A stretch of DNA of 64,000 bases from Mesostigma viride. Its lineage: Eukaryota; Streptophyta; Mesostigmatophyceae; Mesostigmatales; Mesostigmataceae. Every line of letters begins with the position of its first letter. Position 1 is the stretch's first letter. This document shows positions 50,216-62,900 of this stretch, one piece after another. The stretch spans positions 1,934,202 to 1,998,201 of the forward strand of contig RPFO01000027.1 of the NCBI GenBank assembly GCA_009746045.1, in the 5' to 3' direction. The position numbers and the translations under genes were made by a program. The notes beneath the pieces were generated by a model. The model was given only the letters and a program-made list of their open reading frames with translations. It made no database searches and was not told the origin of the DNA.

Positions 50216-53200
50216 CTCCTTGGCAGTAATTGGACGATCGCGTGGACGCGTCGTCCCCGGGGGAAGGGGAGGGGTCGCAGAGCGTATGAAACCAGATGGC
50301 TACTAATAATACCATATACTTCTTTACTATACCTACCTTTTATATACTAAGTACTTGTACTGGTCCACTACACTTCTTATGATACCATACTCTTCTTAAC
50401 TATATCTAGCTCCTGTATGATCGGCACGGTTCGGCGTTGGATCGAGCCGGCCATCTATGTAGGAATCCACCGCGCAGCCGCGCGTGGATCCGACGACCCT
50501 TCTACTGCCATGCCAGGGATCGATGCGCAGCCGCGCGTGGATCCGACGACCCTTCTACTGCCATGCCAGGGATCGATGCGCCAGCGTGCGGATATTATAT
50601 ATTTTCGATATTCTCTATTTTCTATATAATATATTTTCTCCATGATATATTCTCTATGGGATAATCTGCAGTTGGCGGTGGGCTTGAACGGGTCGTCCCG
50701 AAGAGGACCACGTCAGGCACTCAGCACCGCATGTGCACATGGTCCTGGCCTTTTTGGACATGGGCTCACCGGATGCTTGATGATTCTACTACTAAGGCGT
50801 CCGTACCGAGGCATCTCCGCGTGGGATGCCGGATTCGGCAGCGAGTGCCAGTGACCCCAGACTACGGCCTGACTGCACGTCGCGTCCCGCGTGACCAACG
50901 GACGCGGAGTCCCATGGCACGCGGCCAAGTATTATTATAGGGAGTCTTCCGGCTGGCGGCTATGAGTCACGGCTCCCTGACTTCCTGGCGCATGAGGGAC
51001 GCGCCTCGCTTCTCGTGCACCCGTACGTGATTAATTTCACCATTGCGACACGGTGCATGGAGACGGCACGGTGCGTGGAGGCTGTTGCAACCCCGATGCG
51101 ACTGGGCGATCAGGCAGGGCGGAGCCTGTACTGAATCGTGGTCGGCCGGCAAACAGATGTACAGCACCTTGTTGAATTGTCGGTAGCCAACCAATTGGCT
51201 ACCCCGGCATTGAGTCGACGCCTAGCTGGGTCAGGGCACTCCTGGGCTCGAGTAACCGTGCATGCGGGGCGCGCCCGCGTCCGCCGCGACCGTCGGGAGT
51301 AAGGGCCCCCGGGGCTGCAAGCATATGCGGGCACGGTGCAGTTGCATGGCGACAGCACGTACTGCCGGCAGTAGTGGTGGATGACCCAGCCGGTCGTGGT
51401 TGCACTGGTTGCGCTGGTGCCGGTCGTGGTTGCATCAGAAGCAGGTGGCGGTGTCCGGTCATTGTCTCACCGCCTCAACAGTGCGCGTGCATGGTGCCGA
51501 TGCCACATGATGTGGCGCTGTCGCCCCGCAGACTGCCGGTGTCCGAGTAACACCCGGTATCACTGCATAGGGCCGGTACATCCGCTCTGAGCGGACCCGG
51601 CGCTGACGCGCGCTGAGCCATGGCAGAGCACTGAGGTACATGGGACGTGCGGGATCTGGCCGTCGAGGGCGAGTCACGGGGACTGTAGTAACGGCGACCC
51701 GAGACTGAGAGGCAGGCAGGATCGAGCTGCTGGAGTCTGAGCACCTAGTCACTGCCCGCGACCCTGTGCATGGCTACCATCGCGCAGTGTTCGCGTCCCT
51801 CCTGTGGGCTGAGCCCGGTAGGGAGTTGTTCCTTGCACCACTGGTGGAGGCCGATCGAGCGTGATTTGCAAGTGGCTCGTGTCCGCGCGCCTACGAGGTT
51901 GCATGGATGAGGGACTCAGAGCAGGGCGTTCCATGTGCATGGCGGGCGGGCTGTGTGGGCTTCAAAACGTACTCTACCCCATGGCCATGCACTGGTACAG
52001 GGGTGGTGAGAGGCCTTCAAGCTTCGAGTGGGGGATGTGGCGATGCGCGGTGGGGACTGCATACATAGGGGCGTGTTTCTGTTGCGGGAATGGGGATCCT
52101 GGGCAAGACAGTCAAGCGGGGTGGACAGGCGGTGATCGGTCGTGCGCGGCATTGACCCCGGTCCACGATCGCTGTATGTGCTTGAGCACCTGGGGCTGGG
52201 CGCGATCGAGCCCGAGGAGCTCTTGTTTGGGACTGCGGGGTTGCTTCGGCCCTACTCATGAGCAGCACGGTGTCTCGCAGGGGCAACGTTACTGATACGG
52301 CAGTTCCTGCAAGGCGTGTCACTCCCCGACCTGCCCATTGCATTATATAAGTGCGGGCATTGCGGGCGCTATGCAGTCCACGTCGGCGGCCTCGAGCATC
52401 ACATGCTTATGGGCCTACGCAAACATCAACCGTGCTCTTGCTGTGCAAGTGTCACGGAGGGTGTGACTGCGAGCTGAGGAGTTTTCCCCCGCTTGCGGTG
52501 GAGTTCAGGCACATTGGCAGTAAGGAATGCGGGGACCGGCGACTGCTCCGGTCTATGCACGTCGGCCGGAGTGGTGTTGTGCCTAAACTACTGCAGCTTC
52601 GTGGAGGAGTTGGCAGGGCGCACTCCAGTGGACACGCTGGGGCCCTGCTAGTTTTGGGCACTTAACGTGCCATATTATCCAAGTTTCCGGTGTTGATCGA
52701 CTTTGACTGTTTCCTGCGCTGGATAGAGACGGCGGGGCGCACTCTAGTGGACACACTAGGGCCTTGCGGGCACCTGCATGCGTTCGCAGGTGCAGGGGAG
52801 GCGCACTCTAGCGGCCACGCTAGGGCTTCCCCCTCTATACAGCCACTCCAGCGGCGGCCAGGGACGGCCACGTTGCATGGTCGGTTGGCTCACGGCGCGC
52901 CTGTATTTGAGAGGACGCGTACAACTGTCGGTAGTGAGGCGATGGATCAGATTCTTCTGGTGCACGCCCTCGCTTCTGAGCATGGGGCCTGCACTGCATG
53001 CTGTGCCTCACCGTCGTCGACGCTAGTAGTACTTAATCGTCATGTGATTACGCGCATCAGTCGCGCTGTAAGGCTGGGTTTCGGCTGGACGGGATACATG
53101 ACTGGCCACCTCGTCGGCCGGATCATCAAGTTGTATGCAGGAAAAATATTCCCTCTGCTGACAGCCCGATTGGCTATATAAAGAGTTGCCCTTGCGTGGC

Positions 53201-53632
53201 AAGTCTGGGGGGACCTGGTTTCACTGGCCCGTTGGTGCACAAGGGCTGGGACATAGTACCCCTATGGTCAACATTTCATCAAGTTTGAGGCTGCTCAGGA
53301 CCTCAGGACTGGTTGCGCGGGATTACATGGGCTGTGCATTATTATGTGGATGGGATAGGGCACGCGGTGGCGCCCCCTAAGATGGCTCCAGTGGAGCGAC
53401 GTGCCACTAGCGGCGGACGCTAGAGTGGTTAGGAAAGTTTTTTTTTTGTGACGGATAGCGGATTGATCAAGTCACCACCAGAGTCTTACTACTACGTCAG
53501 GGTTGGTCCTGTGTATCAACTTCTAGAGGAACTGGCATTACTGATCTGCGGGTGAACCGAGGTTGGGACATAGTACTCTTATAGTAGCGTTGTTTTCTCA
53601 ATCTAACTTGTACGGTAGGGACTACCGACCCC
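50216..53632 (+). other. Internal region of LTR element without recognisable domains
   Basis: About 3.4 kb where pol would be expected. I found no YXDD, RNase H or integrase zinc/catalytic motifs in any frame. It contains AT-rich islands (50290-50415, 50580-50660) and four diverged copies of a ~30-bp palindromic motif (52617, 52736, 52798, 53398). A 66-codon frame at 52262-52477 has CGHC ... CSCC pairs, listed only as a possibility. Confidence 0.6.
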
Positions 53633-53648
53633 CGTGGGGGGGGAGGAG
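53633..53648 (+). other. Polypurine tract
   Basis: TGGGGGGGGAGGAG immediately precedes the 3' LTR, the expected plus-strand primer site. Confidence 0.8.
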
Positions 53649-54233
53649 TGTTACGTCCCAGCCCTTTTGGTCGGACGTAACAATGGAATAAATTACTAAG
53701 GCTGTTTGGTCTATTGTATTTGGGTTTTATGGACCTTGGCCATTGTGTGAATTGGACTAGTTCTTTTGGTCCTAGGTTGTCCTTTTAGGGGCCGGTGCAG
53801 TGGCGCCGCGCCAGTTCTGGGACCGTCCGTAGTTCTAGGCGTGGATCCTATAGTTGAGGGTCGATGTCGGCCCGGATCCTACGTGGAATGAGTGACTTGG
53901 ATTGTTCTAGGGAAATTGGCGTGTATCTGCGCCGCAATCAACCTAGGTTAAATTGGTCCGAGGACGAGAGTCTCGTCCTCTTGGTTTAATGAATGATAAG
54001 TGCGAATACGCCTACACATTGAGCCCGGGGCAATTATCCATTTGTAATTGGTATTGCTAGCCAATATAAGTGTGTACTAATTAGCTTGGCATTAAGCCGT
54101 GATGCCAGATATCTCACGACTCACGTCGTGAAGCGCAACCTACTTTAGGCTATCTTGAATTATTCCTAATTCCGGCAAGGAGGGTCTTTCGCTACGTAGC
54201 TCAGGCTAGGTGTGTCTGGGCAGGGACGTAACA
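53649..54233 (+). repeat. 3' LTR
   Basis: 585 bp; no differences from the 5' LTR were seen on reading. It ends 38 bp before the CFAP65-like stop codon on the opposite strand and is separated from it by the 5-bp target duplication and 32 further bases. Confidence 0.92.
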
Positions 54234-54258
54234 CCTAGCGGAACTTGAGGATTCCTGG

Positions 54259-54263
54259 TTACA
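54259..54263 (-). terminator. Putative CFAP65 polyadenylation signal TGTAA
   Basis: TGTAA on the minus strand, 8-12 nt past the stop codon (54271). With cleavage normally 10-30 nt further, the site would fall at or next to the LTR insertion point (54234-54238). Confidence 0.4.
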
Positions 54264-54270
54264 TGCACCT

Positions 54271-54606
54271 TCAGCGGAAGGTAAGCTCGTTCATGTCGGC
54301 ACCAGAGTCCTGCGTCTCAATCGTGTGCCCGTCCTCCTCCTCATACTCCTCCCCCTCCCCCTCCTCTCCTTCCTCTTCCCACTCCTCTCCTTCCTCCTCC
54401 TCTTCCTCCTCATCGGACCCCCCCTCGAGCAGCGCGTCGAGGTCAAACCCCTCCGAGTGCATCTCCTTCATCAGGTTGAACAGCGTGCCCTCCAGCATAA
54501 ATTCGGCCATTTCTTCAAACTCGGCCATGCCCAGGATCTCGTCCTGGCGAGCAGCCGCCGCGTTCTTCTCCCGAAGGCTCGCGCGGCTGTCCTCGCCGTC
54601 CACCAG
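54271..54606 (-). CDS. CFAP65: CFAP65-like terminal exon, acidic tail
   Basis: 112 codons including TGA. LVDGEDSRASLREKNAAAAR, then helical EILGMAEFEEMAEFMLEGTL, then FDLDALLEGGSDEEEEEEE and a pure Glu/Gly stretch, ending ADMNELTFR. Acceptor TTTCAG. Confidence 0.8.
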   Translation of the reverse strand: MVDGEDSRASLREKNAAAARQDEILGMAEFEEMAEFMLEGTLFNLMKEMHSEGFDLDALLEGGSDEEEEEEEGEEWEEEGEEGEGEEYEEEDGHTIETQDSGADMNELTFR

Positions 54607-56904
54607 CTGAAAGCATAAAAATTCATCCAGGCAGAAAGCAATGACAGTATGAGCCAACGCGAGTAAGGTAGCCACTACACACTAGCCGCGGAGAGAGCAT
54701 GGACAGGACTGTGAGTATCGAGCGTGGATTAAGCCAGCTAGCAGAAACCAGACACCGGGTATAATAGCTGTACTTGTCGCCCGGCAGCTGCAAATAAGTC
54801 AATGGGAGAACCAACCAGAGATACAGGCAAAAAACTAATGATGGCAATAGTAGTATAAGCACACGTGGGTAAATGGTGGAGATAGCATGTGAGGAACTGT
54901 GAGTATCGAATGTGGAAATGCAACCATGGGAAGGAAGCAAGCACACCAGCTGTCCTTGCCATCCACCAGCTGCTAGCATAAACATGCAATAAAGATGAAT
55001 TATAAGGACGGTGACCTAAGGATAAATAATAAAGGACGAGCGTGGATACAACCGAGCTGGGAGACTGCGTGCACAATGGCCCGCTGGATGGCTGTCCGTG
55101 CGATCCAGCAGCAGCCAGAACCATTGCAGACGATTGCAGACATGCAGCAGCAGACACCCAGCGGTAGCCAGACATGGATACAATGGCTGTCTCCTTGACA
55201 ACAGCCGACAGCTCTCCTTGACAACAGCCGACGGCACGCGGAGACACAGAAACCGAACGGGTGCGGGAAGTGGGAACAAGCGAGGGGAGAGGGGGGAGTA
55301 CCGCGGTGGATAGGACCCTGGGAAGAGGCAGCGGGCATGTCGGCTGCCCTGGCAAGTCCAGGAACTGCCAGCTGTAAACAGGACATTCCATACTTGAGAC
55401 AGGGAGGGGGAACACTTCCCGGAACTACATGCACCAGATCGCGGTATGATTCATAAATCAAGATTTACGCACCGGATCATAGTGTAGTTAACAAAAGACC
55501 ATTTCAAGCACCAAATCGCTGTTTAGTTAAGAAATCACAATCTACACACGGGATCATAGTATAGTCAAAAAAAGAATAGTTAATACAAGACCATTAACGT
55601 ACCAGATCACTGCTCTCGCCCCCTTCCAGCATTGCCGACATTGTCGACACGCTCGAAGACCGCCGGCTTGCCAGCATCTGCGCCGCACCCCCACCGGCAC
55701 CCCCGCGTCCTGCGCTGCTGGCCTCCAGCACGGCGGTGACGGCTGCCAGTTCCTTGGCTTGCTTGTCGTCGCGGGTGGCCGACGCGCTGAGGGGGGGGGG
55801 CGGGGGTGGTTAAGTTGCATTTGGGGGCGGGGGGGAGGGGAGATTCCAAGTTGGAAAGGAAGGGGAGGGGCGGAAGGATTCCAATAATACAGGGGGGGGA
55901 AGGGAGGGGGGGGAGGCAGGGAGGGGCGAGGGGCGAGGAGCGAGGGACCAGGGGCGAGGGGCGAGGGGCGAGGGGCGAGGGGCGAGGGGCACGGGGCGAG
56001 GGGCGAGGGGCGAGGGGCGAGGGGCGAGGGGCGAGGGGCGAGGGGCGAGGGGCGAGGGGCGAGGGGCACGGGGCGAGGGATCAGGTAGGGGGTCAGAACG
56101 GAGGATCTGTGTATTGGAATATTATCACATTTCTTCAAGAAAGAGAATGGCTGGATGCACAGTAGCACGGGCATCAGGCCGTGGCAAATCCTTCAAGCAC
56201 ACAATAGACGCCGCACCAAACACTTAGGCCCATGTACCATGTGCCAGCATCGCCCATCAGGACGGAGCGAGCCATCCCACCATTGACCCTTGAATACTGG
56301 CACACACATAGTAGTACAATGGACCCAGAGCAGCACTACAGCGGCCTATAGTGACCGCCACCATCAAGAACTGTGTTGAGGCATCGCCCATGGGGACTCC
56401 GCACCACCCCGCATCACATCATCCTCCGGCATCATCATCATCATTTTGTGATTAATTACGGAAACAAGACACGTCTGGAACCACCCTGGCCCTCAAACCA
56501 GACCATGGCCGCCAAATGATACCCGCAGAGTCAGCCATATATATCCCATATGGAAGCAAACATACAGCGATGACCACGTACCGTGTGGCAGCATCGCCCA
56601 TGAGCACCGCGCGAGCCATGGTCCCCGCGGGCGGGGTCGGGTCGCGACTGACCGCCGTCGACTGGCTGCGAGAGCCGCCGCGTGAGTTGGCGCGCGAGCT
56701 GGACTTGGACGCGGAGGGCGGGCGGCTGTGGGAGAACTCCTTGTCGGTTAGCTGCTCGAAGTAGGGCACGGTCTCCTCGTCGAGCGATTGCAGCGCCAGG
56801 TGGACGAGCGGGTCGCACACGGCGTCCAGCAGCGCCTGCGCAGAAGCGGGCAGGTGTGTGTACGTATTTGTATGTGCGTGTGTTTGCGTGTGTTTGCAGG
56901 CGGG

Positions 56905-56999
<95 letters not shown>

Positions 57000-59900
57000 A
57001 GAGAGAGTGTGTGTGGGTGTGCGTGTGTGTATGCGTGTGCGTGTGCGTGTGCGTATGTGTATGCGTGTGCGTGTGCGTGTGCGTGTGCGTGTGCGTGTGC
57101 GTGTGCGTGTGCGTGTGCGTGTGCGTGTGCGTGTGCGTGTGCGTGTGCGTGTGCGTGTGCGTGTGCGTGTGCGTGTGCGTGTGCGTGTGCGTGTGCGTGT
57201 GCGTGTGCGTGTGCGTGTGTAAACGGGTGAACAGCAGGGGACGAAGGCAAACACGGTAACCTGAGAAGCATTCATACCCAAGCACGACGCGTCCAGCAGC
57301 GCATGGGGGGAAAGGGGGGGCATAAAGGGGAGTAAACAAGTGGAGGAAAGGTTTCTTAACCCTGAACCAGGACCATAAGGCTTCCAGCAGCGCCCGTCTG
57401 TGTGCGTGGCGGCAGTGCTTGGGGGCACAAGAAGGCAACAAAGGGAAGAAGGCGACAAAGAAGAATGGCTAGAAGAAGGCCAAATAAAAGAACGGCTAAG
57501 TCCTAGACCACGGCCCCTTGTCCATGGGTCATAACATGCGTTCAGCAGCGCCTGTTTGGGAGTAAGGGGGGGAGGGGATAATCGGAATCCAAAGGGCTAA
57601 ACTAGGAAATAAAGAAGAAAAAGGTTGACTAAAAGTGATCCCTCCCCTGCCCTCACCTGTGACAGAATGGCTTCAATTGTGTCATATTCGGCCTCCGACA
57701 ACTGCGTGACGCGTCGCTTGACGCCGTCCTGTTGCACGACGAGAAACGCGGTGTGTTATAGCGCGCGGGTGTTCGTTGGAGCCACACATAGCAGAGGAGC
57801 AGCACCGTCACTCGCAAGGTGAAGAGGGTCAAGCGCAAGGTGATTAGGGTCAAGCGCACGGTGATTAGGGTCAAGTGCAAGGTGATTAGGGTCAAGCGCA
57901 AGGTGATTAGGGTCAAGCGCAAGGTGATAAGGGTCAAGCGCAAGGTGATTAGGCTCAAGCGCAAGGTGGTTAGGGTCACGCGCAAGGTGATTAGGGTCAA
58001 GCGCAAGGTGATTAGGGTCACGCGCAAGGTGATTAGGCTCAAGCGCAAGGTGGTGATTAGAACAAGGGTGGGTAATGGGCAGAATCATGCCATTCTGTGG
58101 TTGGGGGCAACCCATGCGCATCATAAGAGCGTGACAAAGCGTAAACAACAGCCTAGATAACTACACCCAGTCCTGATCAAACTAACCCATGTGCTTTGGA
58201 CCTCTAAATGCTCCCTCGCCCGTACCTGCCGGTCGGACTTTGGCACGAAATTGTGGCCGAAACTGCCCACCGCCCCCGTCCCGAACCGTGCCTCGTACTG
58301 CTTCATCGAGTGCACGCGCGCCTCCACGGTGGCCACCAGGTCGTACGGCTCATCGAGCGCCCGCTGCTGGCGGGGCGGGGCGGACCATCGGTTCTCTTCG
58401 TCGGCCTCCTCGGCCTGGCGCTGCCGCCGCCGCTGCATCGTGGTGGTGGCGACTGCCAGCATAGGGAGCTGCCGCGTCGTGCTGATGGTGGTGGCCTGGC
58501 GGGGCGGGGTGGGGCGGGGGTGTTGACAGTGATTGATGTGGATGGGAGGCGATGGTGAGGCGGTTGGGGGGGAATATGGTGAGGCGGGAAAAGGGGGGAT
58601 GAGGATCAGGGGGGAGGGACGGAAAGGGGAGCAGAGGGGAAAGGGAGCAAGGGGAGTATGGAAGGGAGAAAGAGGAAAACATGGTCAAGGTACTTCAGGT
58701 TAAAAAAAAATTGCGTGGTTTATATTCGGGAGTTGACGATAGGCGTTGGGGGGGGACGGAGTGACAAGACACTTTTCAACGAGGTCCTCTTTGGAGTGCA
58801 CCGAAGATGGACATTTAAAATAGACTCGTGGGGGGGGGCTATACTAATAATAAAAGCAACAATAATGATAACAACCATTGAATGATAATGTATTGTAGGG
58901 GGGACATTGTGCCATGCGTGGTAGAGGCAAGGTCAGTCCAGCTTGGCCGCTTGGGCGAGGGAGACGGCAGTGCACCTGGTGTGCGATGGGCCATGGTGAC
59001 TGAGATAGCAAAAGCAGGCTCGCCTGTAGCACCAATATACTTTTATATGCGCCGATACCTTGAGCACATGATCACTACAGTCATGACGCTACGCAAGGCA
59101 GCCAGGCCTATGTGCACTACAGAAAAGAGCGAGGCCCCACCTGCAGCACGGAGATGCGCTGCGAGTCGGCGGCGCGCGGCGGCTTGACCGCGTACTTGCG
59201 CTTGGGCAGCGTCGTGTATGCGACGTCCTGTGCAATCACCTCCTCCTCCTCCTCGCCGGCTTTGCTGCTGCTGTTATTTTTGCGGGCGCTAGTGTCCCCA
59301 GCGACGCCCCTTGGGCTGCTGACGGTGGCCTGCGGGCTAATGATGGCGCCTAGCCCGGTGGCGCCGTGGCCGGGGGATGTTTGGGAGGGCATCTGGAAAC
59401 CCTCCGGGACCTGGTGGTGGTGGGTGCGGGGAGGAAATATTTGAAGGGGGGAAAAGAGGGAAACAGAGGGGTGGAAGGCACATGGGGACGCCACAGGAGC
59501 GGTCAGACGGGAGGGGACTGGGCGCCGTTTACTACAGATTGTGGTAGTGAAGAACTGGAAGAGTGACTGTTGAACCCATGGAATAATGAATCTCATATGG
59601 GAAAATCTCAAAGTATGTATGCTCCTGATTCAGGATACATGCATTACTCCAGCCAATACAAAGAAATATCGGAAATATGCTAACAAGGGTAGACAAGAAC
59701 TAATAAGAAAGGCCTGCAAACAAAACAAACACAGTATTGCGCACTGATTCATGTGCTAAATTTTTTCAAAACCCCTAATACATATCTTATTGCTCCCTCA
59801 CCTCGGGCTGAATGTGGCAAACCAGGTCCGTCTCGAAGAACTGCGGCTGCATGCCCGCAAACAGCGTCAACTTGCACATGATGGACTTGCCCGCCGGCAG

Positions 59901-62900
59901 CCGCCCGGAGGGGGGGTCCATCGCCAGCCGGCCATCCGCTAATGCTGCCGACGCAATGTCCAGGTCCCAGGTGAAGTGCAGCGGGACGATACCGTTGCGG
60001 TTGGACACGGCGACGAGGCGACGGGAGACGGAGAAGGCTGGCACGCTGCCAAAGGACAGCAGGTCCTGGGAGAGGGGGCGTTGAGAACGTGTGGAGAGGG
60101 CGCGTTGGGAAGGGGCGACGCGGATGGAAGGGGAGCGGGAGAGTGAGACAAGAGGAGCAAATAGACGATAATAGTAGTAATAATAATAGTGCTGCTGCTG
60201 ATGATGATGATGCAAGCATGCGGCATGTGGCCAGAAGAAGCGCAGGGTCCGGTGAATGCGATGGCGGTGGTTGTGGGTGCGAAACCAGAGGGGGCCGCGG
60301 GGGGGGGGGGGGGGGGGGGGGAGGGGGGAGGGATGAGAATGCTAACAAGGGGAGAGGTGAGAAATGCCAGCACGCAGGAAAGCGTGCCTTATGAGACGTC
60401 CAGTCGAGGAACACATGCGGAGGCAGATGCAGTATTTAAGGTTAAGACGTGTCAACCAGGGGGGGAATCCACGCATGAAGTGACCAGGACATCCTCTCGA
60501 CGTTGCCGGTTACGTGCTGGAGCCACAGAGTATACCAGACTTGGGCAACATGCACAAGCCCCAAAGCAACAAGACCCCAAGCAAGGTGCACCAGCCGTTG
60601 CCCAGCCCCACCTCACCACGCGTGCTTTGAGCAAGTGCCACTCAAGCCCTCACCCAAAAGGCAGCAGCATTTTCACACAGTGACACGGCATCCTCCTCTG
60701 TGCGCAGCAGTATAGACCAGCCCTGAAATGGCGCGGGGTCTATCATTAGCCCAGCCTCACACAACACCCACCACGCTCAGCGACGCGGCATCCCCTTCCA
60801 TGCGTAGCAACGGTGTTGGGCGGAACCCCAGCCACGACTCGGTCGTGTCCGGTTCGGCCGCCCCTCCCCCACCGTTGTCCGAGGAGCGGGGACCGGAGAA
60901 GGCCGACCCGGCGTCCGAGTGGTCCTTTGCGCTTCTGGCAAGATGCGATGGGGGGGGAATGGTACAGTAAGGGGGGGGAAGTGGCAGCATTGAGAATCTG
61001 TGGCAGTAAGTGGGAGCACGTGGGATTTATTCGGAGTAAGTGGGAGTGAAGTACGAATGAAGTGGTAGGGAACTTCGAGTGAATGGGAGCCCAGTCGGCA
61101 CCGTCAGGGCATGAAGAGTAGGAACTTGAAAAGGTGGCTGGACCCTTGGACAGTAGCTCAGGGTATGAGTGATACGGGAGCTATGGCAACAGGCATTCCT
61201 CAGCACTCCCTCTCCACAACCCCCTTCCTGCACCATTGAAAGAACCCCGGCGGACAAATCCAACCTGTGAATAGGCCTCAGATACTACTCCTGGACTAGG
61301 CGGAGGTCCACCCGCGCGGTGTGGCGTGGACGGGGGCGAATGGGGCGGACGTCACCACGCGGGCCCATGCGCAGCTGAGGATCATACCCCCCTTTGACGT
61401 TTAAGATTCCCAGGTTGAAGATCTCAAGGGGGGGGTGTACCCCACGATGAGAATACCACGTACCGGGGAACAGTAACACCAAAAGCGCGAAAAATGTAGC
61501 GCAAAAGTGGAGGGTCTGTATGTAACAGTGACATCAAAAGCTACCGAGGATCCACGCGTACCCGAAAATATAGAGGCTCCGCGCTAGTATCCGATTACAT
61601 GGAGGGGCCGATTATATCGAGAGCGTCCGCGCTAGTGTCCGATTACATAGAGGGTCCGATTATATCGAGAGCGTCCGCGCTAGTGTCCGATTACATAGAG
61701 GGGCCGATCATATAGAGAGCGTCCGCGCCTAGTGTCCGATGACATATCGGGAGCGTCCGCAAGTACCCACATGATCCGAGCCATCATGTATGGTCACGGC
61801 GCTTTTCAATTGAATAGGAGTGGTTGCCTTGCAAAGCCATGAATATGCAATTGGCACGTGCGTACCCGATGGAGCCGAATGGGTCGGCGCATGAGGACGC
61901 CTTGCTGGTGCTATACTTGTATGCCATCGGGTGGGCTATAAGTAGGCTATAAGTATATAGCTTGCCAGGCTTCACTACAAACACTTAGAGGTAGCCGCGT
62001 GCCTACCCAATGGATCCAAACGGGTCGGTGCGGGAAGACGCCTTGCTGGCGATGCGCGTGAGCTTGTGCGGGTGGAGGCCCTCCGCGTGGAACGTGAAGG
62101 CCGTTTCTGGGCCGTCGGCGACGCGGATGGGGACAGAGACGCTGACCGCCTGCGAGCAGGTTGAATAATAGGGCAATAGAATAGGGCAAAGGTGACATGA
62201 TGGTCGTACCAATAGTCATGTTAGTTCATGCAGAAGGGGGCACAGACGCTCATGACCTGTGCTCGGTGAGTAAAAAGGAAACAAAATAGGAAAAAAAAAA
62301 AGTTAACAGAAAGGTACCAGTGAGGCGATGTAGATAATAGTCTTCCAGGAAAAAACAGCTGCAGGAACAACTGTAAACAAAGACCTGAACTACCCCATCA
62401 GCCGGGCCCTTGCCTTTGCTTCCATGGACTAAGCAGGGAAAACATGGAACCATTCGAAAAGCACGTCCGGACCTACTACCCTCCCCACCGCTGCCTTCAT
62501 GGGCTAAGCTGAGAACACCAAGTGGCAACCTGCGAAGTGACAAGATCCCTCCTCCCTACCTTTGCTTCCATCGGCTGAAAGACCATGTGGAATAGCGCGG
62601 CGCGACCCGGGGCCATGGTGACGCTCGGGTTGGAGCAGCGAAGGATGGGGAACCCGTACGAAGCGGCCGCCAGCTGTTCCAACGGGGTCGTGTCCAGCTG
62701 GACGGTGACAGGTGTCGCTCCCGCGTTGCGGATCTCCACACCTTGCAGGGGGGGCTGCGCATCGCCGATGGCCACTGGGCGCAGGTGGTGGACCTGGTGG
62801 CGTGTGGGAAGGTGTGTGGGGGGGGGAGGTGTAGAAGGGAGAGGCCAGGAAAAGCTTAAGATGCAGGTGGTGGACATGTTGTGGGGGGGTTAAGGGGGAG

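Larger units (their letters stand above)
45423..54233 (+). mobile_element. 8.8-kb LTR retrotransposon, recently inserted, no recognisable pol
   Basis: Bounded by 585-bp direct repeats starting TGTTACGTCCCAG and ending GGGACGTAACA, with the target duplication CCTAG (45418-45422 and 54234-54238). By eye the two LTRs are identical, so insertion is recent. Order: LTR, leader, small hybrid-binding-domain ORF, gag with zinc knuckle, protease-like remnant, about 3.4 kb without recognisable domains, polypurine tract, LTR. No reverse transcriptase, RNase H or integrase motif was found, so it was probably mobilised in trans. Gag features suggest a Ty3/Gypsy-like relative. Confidence 0.9.

Noticed and set aside
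51000-53200. Search for reverse transcriptase or integrase motifs in the LTR element
   Set aside because: No YXDD, HHCC or DDE-type spacing found in any frame on manual reading; a profile search could still overturn this.
55185-55235. Similarity of GCTGTCTCCTTGACAACAGC to the micro-retroinsertion 3' end
   Set aside because: It is a local tandem duplication with an inverted repeat; the match to the family is short and lacks target duplications.
56452-57441. 329-codon minus-strand frame with His-Thr and Ser-Leu runs
   Set aside because: It joins a real CFAP65 exon (56582-56835) to (GTGTGC)n and (GA)n microsatellites; splice sites show the array is intronic.
61285-61482. Possible CFAP65 exon (VKGGYDPQLRMGPRGDVRPI)
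   Set aside because: Phases of the neighbouring exons (62149-62007 and 60934-60772) close without it and its own phase does not fit.
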